Assembly (NCBI RefSeq): GCF_016899425.1
Contig: NZ_CP045994.1
Location: forward strand, 1,984,001 to 2,048,000
Reading direction: 5' to 3'
Length of the DNA: 64,000 nt
Source of the DNA: Burkholderia sp. MS389
GTDB taxonomy: Bacteria > Pseudomonadota > Gammaproteobacteria > Burkholderiales > Burkholderiaceae
Shown: positions 46,137-55,265 of the stretch, one piece after another
Layout: each line of letters starts with the position of its first letter
Numbering within the stretch: the first letter of the stretch is position 1
The notes under the pieces: generated by a model
Told to the model about the DNA's origin: nothing
Databases searched by the model: none
Seen by the model: only the letters and a program-made list of their open reading frames with translations
Translations under genes and position numbers: made by a program

Positions 46137-47150
46137 TCAGGGCAACGTGAACCGCGCCACGTTACCCCGCGCTGCCGAATATTTTGCCGGATCGACCGGT
46201 TTTCCGTCGAACGCAACCGCGTCGAGGCCGGCCTTGTTGCCGATCGTGACCTTGAACGGCCCGTCACCGGCAACCTGCTTCGTTTCGCCGGCGCGCACCA
46301 GCGCCGAGAACAGCTCCTTGCCGTTCTTGTCGCGCACGCTGAACCAGCAATCCTGCTTGACCTTCAGTTCGACCATCGACTGGCCTGCCGCCACCACGAC
46401 GCTCGCCGGCTGGGCCGGCGCCGCCGTGCTTGCCGCCGCCGTTGCCGCAACGGGCTGCGACGCAGCCGCCGTCGCGACCGGGGCCGCCGGCGCCGGAACG
46501 GCCGATGCGATTGTCTGCGCCGGTGCAGCCGATGCAGCGGCCGGGGCCGGAACCTCATTCGCGACCGCCGTCGACGCGCCGTTCGTCGCCGCTTCTTCGG
46601 CGGACGACGATGCCGCCGCGCTCGCCGCCGACGCATGTCCGGCGTCGCCGCCCTTGAAGCGCGCGAGCAGGCCCGACGAATCGCCGCCAGTGTGCCACAT
46701 CAGTACGGCGACCACCGCGACGATGACGATCCCCGTTCCCCACAGCCACGGATGGTGGCGCGACGAACCGCCGAGCGGAATCGACACGCGGCCGCGCGGC
46801 AGATCCGTGCCCGACGACGCCGGCATCGACAGGTCGACTTCCGGCACCCCGCGCTCGCGGCGCAGCGCCTGCGCGAACGGTTCCGGATCGACGCCGAGCA
46901 TCTTCGCGTAGCTGCGCACGACACCGAGCGCGAACGTCACGCCGGGCAAATGGCTGATGTCGCCGGCCTCGAGCGCCCGGAGCTTTTGCGGTGCGACCTT
47001 GAGTCGCGCCGACACGTCGTCGACCGACCAGCCCTTCGTCTCCCGAAGCTGCGCCAGGCGGCTGCCGACCGCGGCCAGCGTTTCCAGTCCCGCCGGTGCC
47101 GGCTTCGCGGCATTCGTCTCTGCGCCGTTAGACGGCTGCGGCTCACTCAT
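46137..47150 (-). CDS. rodZ: RodZ-like helix-turn-helix membrane protein
   Basis: RodZ links the MreB cytoskeleton to the cell-wall synthesis machinery and sets rod shape. The 337-residue protein has an N-terminal XRE-type helix-turn-helix (about residues 30-95, L-R-E-T-K-G-W-S-V-D-D-V and Y-A-K-M-L-G-V), one transmembrane helix (about 135-152) and a long alanine/proline-rich linker. A C-terminal DUF4115 beta domain (Q-D-C-W-F-S-V-R-D-K-N-G) ends it. AGGACAAGG precedes the ATG. Its location between rlmN and ispG is the standard rodZ (yfgA) position. Confidence 0.93.
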   Translation of the reverse strand: MSEPQPSNGAETNAAKPAPAGLETLAAVGSRLAQLRETKGWSVDDVSARLKVAPQKLRALEAGDISHLPGVTFALGVVRSYAKMLGVDPEPFAQALRRERGVPEVDLSMPASSGTDLPRGRVSIPLGGSSRHHPWLWGTGIVIVAVVAVLMWHTGGDSSGLLARFKGGDAGHASAASAAASSSAEEAATNGASTAVANEVPAPAAASAAPAQTIASAVPAPAAPVATAAASQPVAATAAASTAAPAQPASVVVAAGQSMVELKVKQDCWFSVRDKNGKELFSALVRAGETKQVAGDGPFKVTIGNKAGLDAVAFDGKPVDPAKYSAARGNVARFTLP

Positions 47151-47314
47151 CCTTGTCCTCGCGTCGATTCTTCTTCACTGGCGGCTGCCGCCGGCTCCTG
47201 CCGGCCGGCACCCGCTACGGTTCATACCATGCGCGGCGCCGAGGCGCCGCGACCGATCGCTATTCGCGTGTTGCACCGCCAAAGGGTTCGGGCACCCCGG
47301 CCAACTGCCCCCAA

Positions 47315-47356
47315 CTTGGCGTCCCCGACTTGGCGTCCCCGACTCGGCGTCCCCGT
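47315..47356. repeat. Three-copy 14-bp tandem repeat between rodZ and rlmN
   Basis: Two identical copies (47315-47328 and 47329-47342) and a third with two changes (47343-47356) of a unit CTTGGCGTCCCCGA run up to the last base of the rlmN stop codon. Such arrays often vary in number between strains. Confidence 0.85.
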
Positions 47357-48495
47357 CAAACTGCCCGAACTTCGATGATTTTTCCTGCTGCGCCCGTCCG
47401 CTCCGCGAGGCGCGTGCGATCCTTCACCGCGCCGGCCAGCTGTCCGCACGCGGCATCGATGTCGTCGCCGCGCGTCTTGCGCACGGTCGTGACGACACCC
47501 GCATCGATGAGGATCTGCGCGAAGCGCTTGATCTGCTCTGGCTTCGAGCGGATGAGGCCCGATTCCGGAAACGGATTGAACGGGATCAGGTTGAACTTGC
47601 ACGGCACGTCGCGCGTGACGGCCAGCAGTTCGCGCGCATGCGCTTCGGTGTCGTTGACGCCGTCGAGCATGCAGTATTCGAATGTAATGAAGTCGCGCGG
47701 CGCGACTTTCAGATAACGCTGGCACGCGGCCATCAGCTCGCGCAGCGGATACTTCTTGTTGAGCGGCACCAGCTCGTCGCGCAGCGCATCGTTCGGCGCG
47801 TGCAGCGAAACGGCCAGCGCGACAGGCAACTCGGCGCCGAGGCGGTCCATCATCGGCACCACGCCGGACGTCGACAGCGTGACGCGACGGCGCGACAGGC
47901 CGTATGCGTTGTCGTCGAGCATCAGCCGCATCGCGGGCACGACCGCGCTGTAATTCAGCAGCGGCTCGCCCATGCCCATCATCACCACGTTGGTGACGAC
48001 CCGTTCGGCCTTGCCGTTCGGTCCGGGCGCCCGGCCCAGCGACGCTCGCAATGCAAATTCAGCCATCCGGAGCTGGCCGATGATTTCGGCTGTCGACAGG
48101 TTGCGGGAGAAGCCCTGCTTGCCCGTCGAACAGAAGCGGCAGTTCACCGCACACCCGGCCTGCGACGACACGCACAGCGTGCCGCGCGTCTCTTCCGGGA
48201 TGAACACGGTTTCGACCGCATTGCCGTTTCCGACGTCGATCAGCCACTTGCGCGTGCCGTCGGCGGAAACGTGATCGCTGGCGATGTCCGGCATCACGAT
48301 CGATGCGCGGCCCTTGAGTTTTTCCCTCAGGGACTTCGCGAGATCGGTCATGCCGTCGAAATCGCCGGCGTTGTATTGGTGGATCCAGCGCTGCAACTGC
48401 TTGGCGCGGAACGGCTTCTCACCCAGGCTGCCGCAGTACGCGACAAGACCCTCGGCGTCGAAGTCGAGAAGATTGACGGAAGTTTCGCTCGTCAT
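47356..48495 (-). CDS. rlmN: 23S rRNA (adenine-2503-C2)-methyltransferase RlmN
   Basis: RlmN is a radical-SAM enzyme that methylates A2503 of 23S rRNA and A37 of some tRNAs, affecting translation fidelity. The 379-residue protein shows the radical-SAM motif C-A-V-N-C-R-F-C near residue 115, the [11 protein letters not shown]-binding block near 188 and the conserved methyl-carrying cysteine region near the C-terminus (A-A-C-G-Q-L-A). It lies 55 bases after ndk and precedes rodZ in the conserved operon. Confidence 0.97.
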   Translation of the reverse strand: MTSETSVNLLDFDAEGLVAYCGSLGEKPFRAKQLQRWIHQYNAGDFDGMTDLAKSLREKLKGRASIVMPDIASDHVSADGTRKWLIDVGNGNAVETVFIPEETRGTLCVSSQAGCAVNCRFCSTGKQGFSRNLSTAEIIGQLRMAEFALRASLGRAPGPNGKAERVVTNVVMMGMGEPLLNYSAVVPAMRLMLDDNAYGLSRRRVTLSTSGVVPMMDRLGAELPVALAVSLHAPNDALRDELVPLNKKYPLRELMAACQRYLKVAPRDFITFEYCMLDGVNDTEAHARELLAVTRDVPCKFNLIPFNPFPESGLIRSKPEQIKRFAQILIDAGVVTTVRKTRGDDIDAACGQLAGAVKDRTRLAERTGAAGKIIEVRAV

Positions 48496-48550
48496 GATGT
48501 GCTGCCTTGCCGCGTGCGCTGAATCCTGCCTACTTGCTGTCAGCCAGGGC

Positions 48551-48976
48551 TTAACGCGAGTAAACGTTCATTTCCGGGAAGAAGAACGCGATTTCGACCG
48601 CTGCCGTTTCCGCAGCGTCCGAGCCGTGCACGGCGTTCGCGTCGATGCTGTCGGCGAAGTCGGCGCGGATCGTGCCCTTTTCCGCCTTCTTCGGATCCGT
48701 CGCGCCCATCAGGTCGCGGTTCTTCAGGATCGCGCCTTCGCCTTCCAGAACCTGGATCATCACCGGGCCCGAGATCATGAAATCGACGAGATCCTTGAAG
48801 AACGGACGCGCTGCGTGAACTGCGTAGAACTTCTCTGCGTCAGCACGCGACAGGTGCGCCATGCGCGATGCGACGATCTTCAGGCCGGCGCCTTCGAAAC
48901 GGCTGTAGATCTGGCCGATCACGTTCTTTGCCACCGCATCCGGCTTGATGATCGACAGGGTGCGCTCGATTGCCAT
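48551..48976 (-). CDS. ndk: Nucleoside diphosphate kinase
   Basis: Ndk transfers the terminal phosphate between nucleoside triphosphates and diphosphates through a phosphohistidine. The 141-residue protein has the start [13 protein letters not shown] and the active-site histidine in N-A-V-H-G-S-D near residue 117. GGAG lies ten bases before the ATG. It is the first gene of the long minus-strand block and is divergent from the membrane protein gene at 49226. Confidence 0.98.
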
Positions 48977-49022
48977 AAAAACTCCAAAAAATTAAGAAGT
49001 TACAGGTTCAAATGAATCCGCT

Positions 49023-49028
49023 ATTGTA
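49023..49028 (-). promoter_or_regulatory. Candidate -10 box for ndk
   Basis: TACAAT on the minus strand lies 47 bases before the ndk start; no good -35 is seen. It would drive the first gene of the long ndk-rlmN-rodZ-ispG block. Confidence 0.45.
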
Positions 49029-49225
49029 GCACGATCCCGTGTATCATTGCGATTGAACCCTTACACGCATGAAAGGTTCAGAATCCGTATGTTTAGTTCC
49101 GCCGGGCCATTGAAACCTCCGGGCACGGAACGTATCTTAGCCATAGCTGCCCCGGTTTGCTGCGCCGCACATCGCGTGCGCCGAACCGGCCCCGGACGCC
49201 CACGCGTTCAATGTTAGGAGAAACC

Positions 49226-49924
49226 ATGAACGACTATCCGTACAATTTCGGCCGCGGCGGTTCCGTCAGCACCGCCGAGGTTCGCAACCGCGTGCTGCGG
49301 AACACGTACTGGCTGCTCGCGCTGTCGATGGTGCCGACCGTGCTGGGCGCCTGGGTCGGCGTCGCGACGGGCTTCTCGCTGTTCGCGGCCACGAGCCCGA
49401 TGATGAGCCTGCTCGCGTTCTTCGCGATCGCGTTCGGCTTCATGTTCGCGATCGAGCGGACCAAGAACAGCGCGGCCGGCGTGTTCGTGCTGCTCGGCTT
49501 CACGTTCTTCATGGGCCTGATGCTGTCGCGGCTGCTGAGCTTCATCCTCGGCTTCTCGAACGGCCCGTCGCTGATCATGCTCGCGTTCGGCGGCACCGGC
49601 ATCATCTTCGCCACGATGGCGACGATCGCCACCGTCAGCAAGCGCGACTTTTCCGGGCTCGGCAAGTGGCTGTTCATGGGCGTGATCGTGATCCTGCTCG
49701 CGTCGGTCGCGAACATCTTCCTGCAACTGCCGGCGCTGATGCTCACCGTGTCGGTGCTCGCGATCGCGATCTTCTCGGCCTACATGCTGTTCGACGTCCA
49801 GCGCGTCGTGAACGGCGGCGAGACGAACTACATCTCGGCCACGCTCGCGATCTACCTCGACCTGTACAACGTGTTCACGAACCTGCTCGCGCTGCTCGGC
49901 ATCTTCGGCGGCAACCGCAACTGA
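49226..49924 (+). CDS. Bax inhibitor-1/YccA-family membrane protein
   Basis: The 232-residue protein has about seven hydrophobic helices from residue ~26 to the C-terminus, preceded by a short tail, and the family segments A-F-G-G-T-G-I-I-F near residue 120 and I-S-A-T-L-A-I-Y-L-D-L-Y-N near 206. It belongs to the TMBIM/YccA group of the inner membrane; E. coli YccA modulates FtsH-mediated proteolysis, which is interesting as HflK/HflC of this window do so as well. TTAGGAG precedes the ATG with ideal spacing. It is closed by a strong terminator and so monocistronic. Confidence 0.93.
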   Translation: MNDYPYNFGRGGSVSTAEVRNRVLRNTYWLLALSMVPTVLGAWVGVATGFSLFAATSPMMSLLAFFAIAFGFMFAIERTKNSAAGVFVLLGFTFFMGLMLSRLLSFILGFSNGPSLIMLAFGGTGIIFATMATIATVSKRDFSGLGKWLFMGVIVILLASVANIFLQLPALMLTVSVLAIAIFSAYMLFDVQRVVNGGETNYISATLAIYLDLYNVFTNLLALLGIFGGNRN

Positions 49925-49942
49925 CGTTCGGCACGCACCATG

Positions 49943-49970
49943 AAAAACCGGCCCGCGGGCCGGTTTTTTT
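49943..49970. terminator. Bidirectional intrinsic terminator
   Basis: A perfect palindrome with A-run, GGCCCGCGGGCC-type stem and T-run stands 19 bases after the membrane protein stop, and can also end the convergent rlmD transcript. Confidence 0.92.
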
Positions 49971-49986
49971 ACGTCCGCCGCCCGGC

Positions 49987-51384
49987 TCAGTCGCGCTCGA
50001 ACAGCGCGATCGATTCGACGTGCGACGTATTCGGGAACATGTTCACGACCCCGGCGCCCTTCAGCCGATAACCGGCTTCGTGCACGAGCAGCCCCGCATC
50101 GCGCGCGAGCGTCGACGGGTTGCACGACACGTAGACGATGCGCTTCGGCAGCGGACCTTCACCGCTCTGCGCGATCTCGGCCAGCGCCTTCGACACCGCG
50201 AGCGCGCCTTCGCGCGGCGGGTCGATCAGGAACTTGTCGAATGCGCCGAGCGCGCGCAGATCGTCGCCCGTCACCTCGAACAGGTTCCGGCACGCGAACG
50301 TCGTGTGGCCGTCGACACCGTTCTCGCGGGCGTTCGCGAGCGCACGCGTGGTCAGCGTGTCGCTGCCCTCGATGCCCATCACTTCGCGCGACAGCCGCGC
50401 GAGCGGCAGCGTGAAGTTGCCGATCCCGCAGAACAGGTCGAGCACGCGATCGTCGCGCGACGGCGCGAGCAGACGCAGCGCACGACCCACCAGCACACGG
50501 TTGATCTGGTGATTGACCTGCGTGAAGTCGGTCGGCTTGAACGGCATGCGGATGCCGAATTCCGGCAGCGTGTAATCGAGCGATACGTCGAGCGGGTAGA
50601 ACGGCGTCACCGTGTCCGGCCCCTTCGGCTGCAGCCAGAACTGCACGTTGTGCTCGTCCGCGAACGCGCGCAGCAGCGCTTCGTCGTCCGCGTTGATCGG
50701 CTCCAGCACGCGCAGCACGAGCGCGGTGACGGCCGAGCCGACCGCGAGTTCGATCTGCGGCATCCGGTCGCGAATCGACAGCCCTTCGACGAGCCGGCGC
50801 AGCGGCACGAGCATCGCCGACACGTGCGGCGGCAGCACTTCGCAGCTCGTCATGTCGGCGACGTAGCTGCTCTTCTTCTCATGGAAGCCGACGAGCACGC
50901 CGCCTTTCTTCGCGACGTTGCGCACAGTCAGGCGCGCGCGGTAGCGATAGCCCCACGACGGGCCGTGGATCGGCGCGAACATCGTTTCCGCGCGCAGCTT
51001 CGCCAGGTGCCACAGATTGTCTTCCAGCACGCGTTGCTTGACCGCCACCTGCGCACGCATGTCGAGATGCTGCATCGAGCAGCCGCCGCAGGTGCCGAAG
51101 AATGCGCACTTCGGCTGCGTGCGCATCACGCTCGGGCGCAGAATGTCGACAACCGTCGCCTGCTCGTAGCTCGGCTTGCGGCGATAGCTCGAATAGGTCA
51201 CGCGCTCGCCCGGCAGCGCGCCTTCGACGAAGATCACCTTGCCCGGCTGACCGTCCTCGGTCATCGTGCGGCCGACACCGCGCGCTTCCATGTCGAGCGA
51301 TTCGATCTCGAGAACCGGGGCGGGCCCGGGCGCGACGGGCGCGTTTTTCGATTTGCGCGCAGAAGTGGGGACGGCTTCGGACAC
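49987..51384 (-). CDS. rlmD: 23S rRNA (uracil-1939-C5)-methyltransferase RlmD
   Basis: RlmD (RumA) methylates U1939 of 23S rRNA using SAM and has a [4Fe-4S] cluster. The 465-residue protein has an N-terminal TRAM domain (A-R-G-V-G-R-T), cluster cysteines [10 protein letters not shown] near residue 93 with a later cysteine in T-S-C-E-V, SAM motif D-L-F-C-G-I-G-N-F near 327, and catalytic [10 protein letters not shown] near 430. The D-P-P-R-E-G motif near 391 belongs to the same family. It is a single gene convergent with the membrane protein gene. Confidence 0.95.
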   Translation of the reverse strand: MSEAVPTSARKSKNAPVAPGPAPVLEIESLDMEARGVGRTMTEDGQPGKVIFVEGALPGERVTYSSYRRKPSYEQATVVDILRPSVMRTQPKCAFFGTCGGCSMQHLDMRAQVAVKQRVLEDNLWHLAKLRAETMFAPIHGPSWGYRYRARLTVRNVAKKGGVLVGFHEKKSSYVADMTSCEVLPPHVSAMLVPLRRLVEGLSIRDRMPQIELAVGSAVTALVLRVLEPINADDEALLRAFADEHNVQFWLQPKGPDTVTPFYPLDVSLDYTLPEFGIRMPFKPTDFTQVNHQINRVLVGRALRLLAPSRDDRVLDLFCGIGNFTLPLARLSREVMGIEGSDTLTTRALANARENGVDGHTTFACRNLFEVTGDDLRALGAFDKFLIDPPREGALAVSKALAEIAQSGEGPLPKRIVYVSCNPSTLARDAGLLVHEAGYRLKGAGVVNMFPNTSHVESIALFERD

Positions 51385-51607
51385 CAGCTTTTCCTGACAA
51401 ACGTTGAAGAAGGCGAGATTGTAGACGACGAAGGCTCCCGTCGCGCGCTTTCGTCACGCAAGCGCCGATGCACGTGGCGCGATGCGTGGCGCGTGAGCGG
51501 CTGACAACCGCGCGCCCGTTGCGCGCCGACCTGCCGCGCGCAATGCGTGGCGCGGCCCCACCGCGGCACGGGTTCTGCTCGCAGCACCGAGCCAAGGAGA
51601 CTCGACC

Positions 51608-52462
51608 ATGCGATTGATCGACTGGAACATCCAATGGGGTCGGGATGCGGACGGCATCGTCGACCTCCCGCGCACGATCGCCGCCGCCCGGCAGTTGAGC
51701 GATTTCGACGTGCTGTGCGTGCAGGAAGTCACGCGCGGCTTCGACGCACTGCCCGGCCGGCCAGGGCCGGACCAGTTCGCCGAACTCGCGGCGCTGCTGC
51801 CTGGCTATACGATCGTCGACGCCATCGGCGCCGATCTGCCGGCCATCCGGCCGGGCGCACCGCGCCGCCAGTTCGGCAACGCGATCGCGACGCGGCTGCC
51901 GGTCGGGCGCGTGCTGCGCCAATCGCTGCCGTGGCCAGCCGACGCCGGCGCGCCGTCGATGCCGCGCGTCGCGCTCGATATCGCGTTGCGGGCGCCCCTC
52001 GGGTGGTTGCGCGTGGTCACCACGCATCTGGAGTATTACTCGGCGCGCCAGCGGCTGGCGCAGGTCGATGCGCTACGCGACCGGCATCGCGAAGCCTGCG
52101 CGCATGCTGACCATCCCGCTCCCGCCGAAACCGCCGACGGGCCGTTCAGCGCGACCGGACAACCGCGCGGTGCGATCGTCTGCGGCGATTTCAACAGTGC
52201 ATTCGGCGCCGATGCGTACCGGCGCTTCCTGGAGCCGATTGCCGACGCACCGGGTTTCGTGGACGCGTGGGTCGCACGGCATCCCGGTCGTACGCCGCCG
52301 CCGACCGCTGGCGTCTACGACACTGTGCAATGGTCGGACGGCCCGCTCGCGTGCGACTTCGTGTTCGTGACCGACACGCTGTTGCCGCGCGTCATCCGCT
52401 GCGAGATCGACGGCGACGTACGCGCGTCCGATCACCAGCCGGTGCTGCTCGAACTCGGCTGA
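51608..52462 (+). CDS. Endonuclease/exonuclease/phosphatase-family protein
   Basis: The 284-residue protein has the EEP superfamily signatures in order: I-D-W-N-I-Q-W near the start, V-Q-E-V near residue 39, the central T-T-H-L-E-Y, G-D-F-N-S near residue 193 and the terminal S-D-H-Q-P-V. These residues bind Mg2+ and cut phosphodiester or phosphomonoester bonds; the substrate may be a nucleic acid, phosphoinositide or sphingolipid, and cannot be decided from sequence. AAGGAG precedes the ATG. There is no signal peptide, so it acts in the cytoplasm. It converges on the exonuclease gene, with a GC hairpin between them. Confidence 0.88.
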   Translation: MRLIDWNIQWGRDADGIVDLPRTIAAARQLSDFDVLCVQEVTRGFDALPGRPGPDQFAELAALLPGYTIVDAIGADLPAIRPGAPRRQFGNAIATRLPVGRVLRQSLPWPADAGAPSMPRVALDIALRAPLGWLRVVTTHLEYYSARQRLAQVDALRDRHREACAHADHPAPAETADGPFSATGQPRGAIVCGDFNSAFGADAYRRFLEPIADAPGFVDAWVARHPGRTPPPTAGVYDTVQWSDGPLACDFVFVTDTLLPRVIRCEIDGDVRASDHQPVLLELG

Positions 52463-52463
52463 T

Positions 52464-52481
52464 CGCGCCGGCTACGGCGCG
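52464..52481. terminator. Short GC hairpin between convergent genes
   Basis: A perfect 7-base stem (52464-52470 with 52475-52481, four-base loop) lies just after the plus-strand stop codon. No U-run, so a weak or factor-dependent terminator at most. Confidence 0.45.
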
Positions 52482-52492
52482 GCCTGCCCGCA

Positions 52493-53269
52493 CTACGCGT
52501 CGAAGCCGGCCAGGTATTCAGCCCAGTGCGGCGCCGGCTCCAGCGCGAGCGCGTTCTTCACGAGCAGGATCTCGTCCGCGTACTCGCTCGGCGTCAGGCC
52601 GCCGCGCATCAACTGGAACCGGCAATACAGCAGGTACGTATTGACGACGTCGGTTTCGCAATAGTTGCGGATTTCGTCGATCCGGCCGTCGCGGAACGCC
52701 GGCCATACCTGGCTGCCGTCCATCCCGAGCTTGCCCGGGAAACCGCACAGCTTCGCCAGCGCGTCGAGCGGCGCGTTCGCGCGCGCCTGATACATCGCGA
52801 GCACGTCCATCAGGTCGGTATGCCGCGAGTGATAGCGCGCGATGTAGTTGTTCCACTTGAATTCGCGGTCGTCCTCGCCGAGATCCCAGTAGCGGGTGGC
52901 GGGAATGCCGTGCACGAGCGCGCGGTAATGGAGGACCGGCAGATCGAAACCGCCGCCGTTCCACGACACGAGCTGCGGCGTGTATTTCTCGATCACGCGG
53001 TAGAACGACTGGATCAACGTCGCTTCGTTGTCCTGCGGCGTCCCGAGCGAGCGCACGCGAAAACCGTTGTTGTCGCGAAACACGCACGAGATCGCCGCGA
53101 TTCGCTGCAGATGATGCGGCAGGAAATCGCCGCCGGTCTTCTCGCGGCGTGCGGCAAACGCATGTTCGGCCACCGCCGCATCGTCGAGCGTCGCGGGCAG
53201 GTCTTCCAGACGGCGAATGCCGTCGACATCGGGAATCGTCTCGATGTCAAAAACAAGGATTGGGGTCAT
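52493..53269 (-). CDS. Predicted 3'-5' exonuclease (PolB-like, DEDDy type)
   Basis: The 258-residue protein carries the DEDDy exonuclease motifs: F-D-I-E-T-I-P near the start (Exo I), S-W-N-G-G-G-F-D near residue 106 (Exo II) and a C-terminal Y-C-E-T-D-V-V-N-T-Y segment near 203 with the tyrosine-containing Exo III. It is the stand-alone PolB-like exonuclease family found next to rpoS in many betaproteobacteria and may trim DNA ends in repair. It begins three bases after the rpoS stop, implying co-expression in stationary phase. Confidence 0.9.
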   Translation of the reverse strand: MTPILVFDIETIPDVDGIRRLEDLPATLDDAAVAEHAFAARREKTGGDFLPHHLQRIAAISCVFRDNNGFRVRSLGTPQDNEATLIQSFYRVIEKYTPQLVSWNGGGFDLPVLHYRALVHGIPATRYWDLGEDDREFKWNNYIARYHSRHTDLMDVLAMYQARANAPLDALAKLCGFPGKLGMDGSQVWPAFRDGRIDEIRNYCETDVVNTYLLYCRFQLMRGGLTPSEYADEILLVKNALALEPAPHWAEYLAGFDA

Positions 53270-53272
53270 CGG

Positions 53273-54361
53273 TTACAGAACGGCGTCCTTGCGCACGCCG
53301 TTGGAGGCGAAGAACCGCTTGAGGCGCACCAGCGCCTCCTGCTGGATCTGCCGCACGCGCTCGCGCGTGAGCCCCATCTCGTCGGCGAGCTCCTCGAGCG
53401 TCGCCGGTTCGATGTGGTTCAGGCCGAAGCGGCGCTCGATCACATGCCGGTGCTTGTCGGACAGCCGCGACAGCCACGCGCGCGTCAGCGTTTCGAGCTC
53501 GCGGTGCTGCACTTCGGCGTCGGGCGACTGGCTCTGGTCGTCGGGCAGCAGGTCGAGCAGGCTGCTCGCGGGATCAAGATCGAGCGGCGCGTCGAGCGAC
53601 GCCGTGTGTTCGTTGAGCGCGAGGATATCGGTGACTTCCTCGGCGGTCTTGCCGGTGAGATAGGCGATGTCGTCGATGCTGGCTTCGCGGCGCTCGGCCG
53701 CCTCGCCCGTCGACATCGAATTCTTTTCGAGATGGCGCTTCGCGCGCAGCACCTGGTTCAGTTCGCGGATCACGTGCACGGGCAGGCGCACCGTGCGGGC
53801 CTGGTTCATGATCGCCCGCTCGATGCTCTGCCGGATCCACCACGTCGCGTAGGTCGAGAAGCGGAAACCGCGCGTCGGGTCGAATTTCTCGATCGCGTGC
53901 ATCAGGCCGAGATTGCCTTCCTCGATCAGGTCGAGCAGCGGCACGCCGCGGTTCAGGTACCCCTTCGCGATACTGACGACGAGACGCAGATTGCGCTCGA
54001 TCATCACCTGCCGCGCCTCGAATTCGCCGGCCTTCGCCAGACGAGAATAGCGCTGCTCTTCCTCGACGGTCAGCAGCGGCTTCACGCTGATGCGGTTCAG
54101 GTAATGCTGGATCGTGTCGGCCGTGAGCTCGGCCTGCAGCAGCGTGCGGAAATCGTCGACGTCGGGCGCGGCTTCCTGGCGGCCTTCGCGCTCGTCGTCG
54201 CCGCCGTCCGTGTCGGCGTCGCGCGCCTCGAGATCGCGTTCGTTTTCCGCGACGTCGTCCTCGTCGTCCGTCGAAGCACCTACTCGCCCCACCGATGCTT
54301 GCGTGGCACGACTGATCTTCTCAGACTCGGCTTGCGGCTCGTGGCGCTTCGATTTCGGCAT
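53273..54361 (-). CDS. rpoS: Stationary-phase RNA polymerase sigma factor RpoS (sigma-38)
   Basis: RpoS directs transcription of general stress and stationary-phase genes. The 362-residue protein is a group 2 sigma-70 member: region 1.2-2 from about residue 95, the region 2.4 block F-S-T-Y-A-T-W-W-I-R-Q near 185, and a region 4.2 helix-turn-helix near 320 (T-L-E-E-L-A-D-E-M-G-L-T). The acidic N-terminal stretch (D-D-E-D-D-V-A-E-N-E) is typical of betaproteobacterial RpoS. It follows nlpD, in which its promoter usually lies, in the conserved surE-pcm-nlpD-rpoS order. Confidence 0.96.
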   Translation of the reverse strand: MPKSKRHEPQAESEKISRATQASVGRVGASTDDEDDVAENERDLEARDADTDGGDDEREGRQEAAPDVDDFRTLLQAELTADTIQHYLNRISVKPLLTVEEEQRYSRLAKAGEFEARQVMIERNLRLVVSIAKGYLNRGVPLLDLIEEGNLGLMHAIEKFDPTRGFRFSTYATWWIRQSIERAIMNQARTVRLPVHVIRELNQVLRAKRHLEKNSMSTGEAAERREASIDDIAYLTGKTAEEVTDILALNEHTASLDAPLDLDPASSLLDLLPDDQSQSPDAEVQHRELETLTRAWLSRLSDKHRHVIERRFGLNHIEPATLEELADEMGLTRERVRQIQQEALVRLKRFFASNGVRKDAVL

Positions 54362-54372
54362 GGTCGTCTCGG

Positions 54373-55260
54373 TTATTGAGGCGGCAAATACTTCAGCGGA
54401 TCGACAGGCTTACCCTGCCGGCGAACCTCGAAATGCAGCATCACGCGGTCGGCATCGCTGTTACCCATCTCGGCGATCTTCTGCCCCTTCGTTACCGCGT
54501 CCCCCTCTTTTACCATCAAAGAGCGATTGTGTGCATACGCCGTGAGGTAAGTTGCATCGTGTTTGATGATAATGAGGTTGCCGTAGCCACGCAGACCGTT
54601 GCCGGAGTAAACGACGCGGCCGTCCGCCGCCGCCTTCACGGCCTCGCCGGCCGTCCCGCCGATATTGACACCCTTGTTCTTCGCATCGTCGAACCCGTTC
54701 AGCACGGGGCCGCGCGCGGGCCACGCGAACGTCACGGGGCCGCTCGGAGCAGCCGCCGTATCGCTCGACGCGGCTGCCGCGGCAGGCGCCGTCGCGCTCG
54801 ACGACGACGTACCGGCAGCCGGCGTCGCGGGGCCGCTGCTGAGCGGCGCGGTCGCAACGGCGGCGCCTCCGATCGGCGCGGCGACCTGCGTACCCGCGAC
54901 CGCGGCACCGGCCTGCGGCGACACGCGCAGCAGTTGGTCGACTTCGATCTGATTCGGGTTCGCCAGATTGTTCCACGCCGCGATGTCGCGATAGTTCTGC
55001 CCGTTTTCGAGTGCGATCCGGTACAGCGTGTCGCCCGGCTTCACCCGGTAGTAACCCGGCGGCGCCGGCGGAAGCGGCGCCGCGGGCTGCGCGGCGGCGG
55101 TCGTACCGAGCGACCCGGAGCGGTCGACGACGGGCGCGTTGTCGAGCCGCGTCGCACAGGCGGCCAGTAGCGTAGAGAACGCAGCCACACAGATCGCGCG
55201 CTGGGCGAGCGTGAGCGGTTCCCTGGATCGGTTGTTTTGCATCGCGCGCAACATACTCAT
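54373..55260 (-). CDS. nlpD: LysM/M23-domain lipoprotein NlpD, amidase activator type
   Basis: NlpD is an outer-membrane lipoprotein that activates the cell-wall amidase AmiC at division. The ~295-residue precursor has a signal peptide with lipobox L-L-A-A-C, a LysM domain (Y-R-V-K-P-G-D-T-L-Y-R-I) near residue 75 and a C-terminal LytM/M23 domain. In that domain the first metal-ligand motif H-x-x-x-D is replaced (N-K-G-V-N-I-G-G) and the H-x-H motif reads M-L-H, so it cannot be a working peptidase, as in E. coli NlpD. Several starts are possible: ATG 55260 as given, TTG 55269 overlapping the pcm stop, or ATG 55254. It leads into rpoS. Confidence 0.93.
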   Translation of the reverse strand: MSMLRAMQNNRSREPLTLAQRAICVAAFSTLLAACATRLDNAPVVDRSGSLGTTAAAQPAAPLPPAPPGYYRVKPGDTLYRIALENGQNYRDIAAWNNLANPNQIEVDQLLRVSPQAGAAVAGTQVAAPIGGAAVATAPLSSGPATPAAGTSSSSATAPAAAAASSDTAAAPSGPVTFAWPARGPVLNGFDDAKNKGVNIGGTAGEAVKAAADGRVVYSGNGLRGYGNLIIIKHDATYLTAYAHNRSLMVKEGDAVTKGQKIAEMGNSDADRVMLHFEVRRQGKPVDPLKYLPPQ

Positions 55261-55265
55261 CGGTT

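Noticed and set aside
47315..47356. Possible CRISPR array from the tandem repeats
   Set aside because: Units of 14 bp are directly adjacent without spacers and there are no cas genes, so it is a simple tandem repeat.
51482..51554. Pair of 12-bp direct repeats (51482-51493 and 51543-51554) upstream of the EEP-family gene
   Set aside because: Made of common GC-rich words of this genome, with no supporting element; likely chance.
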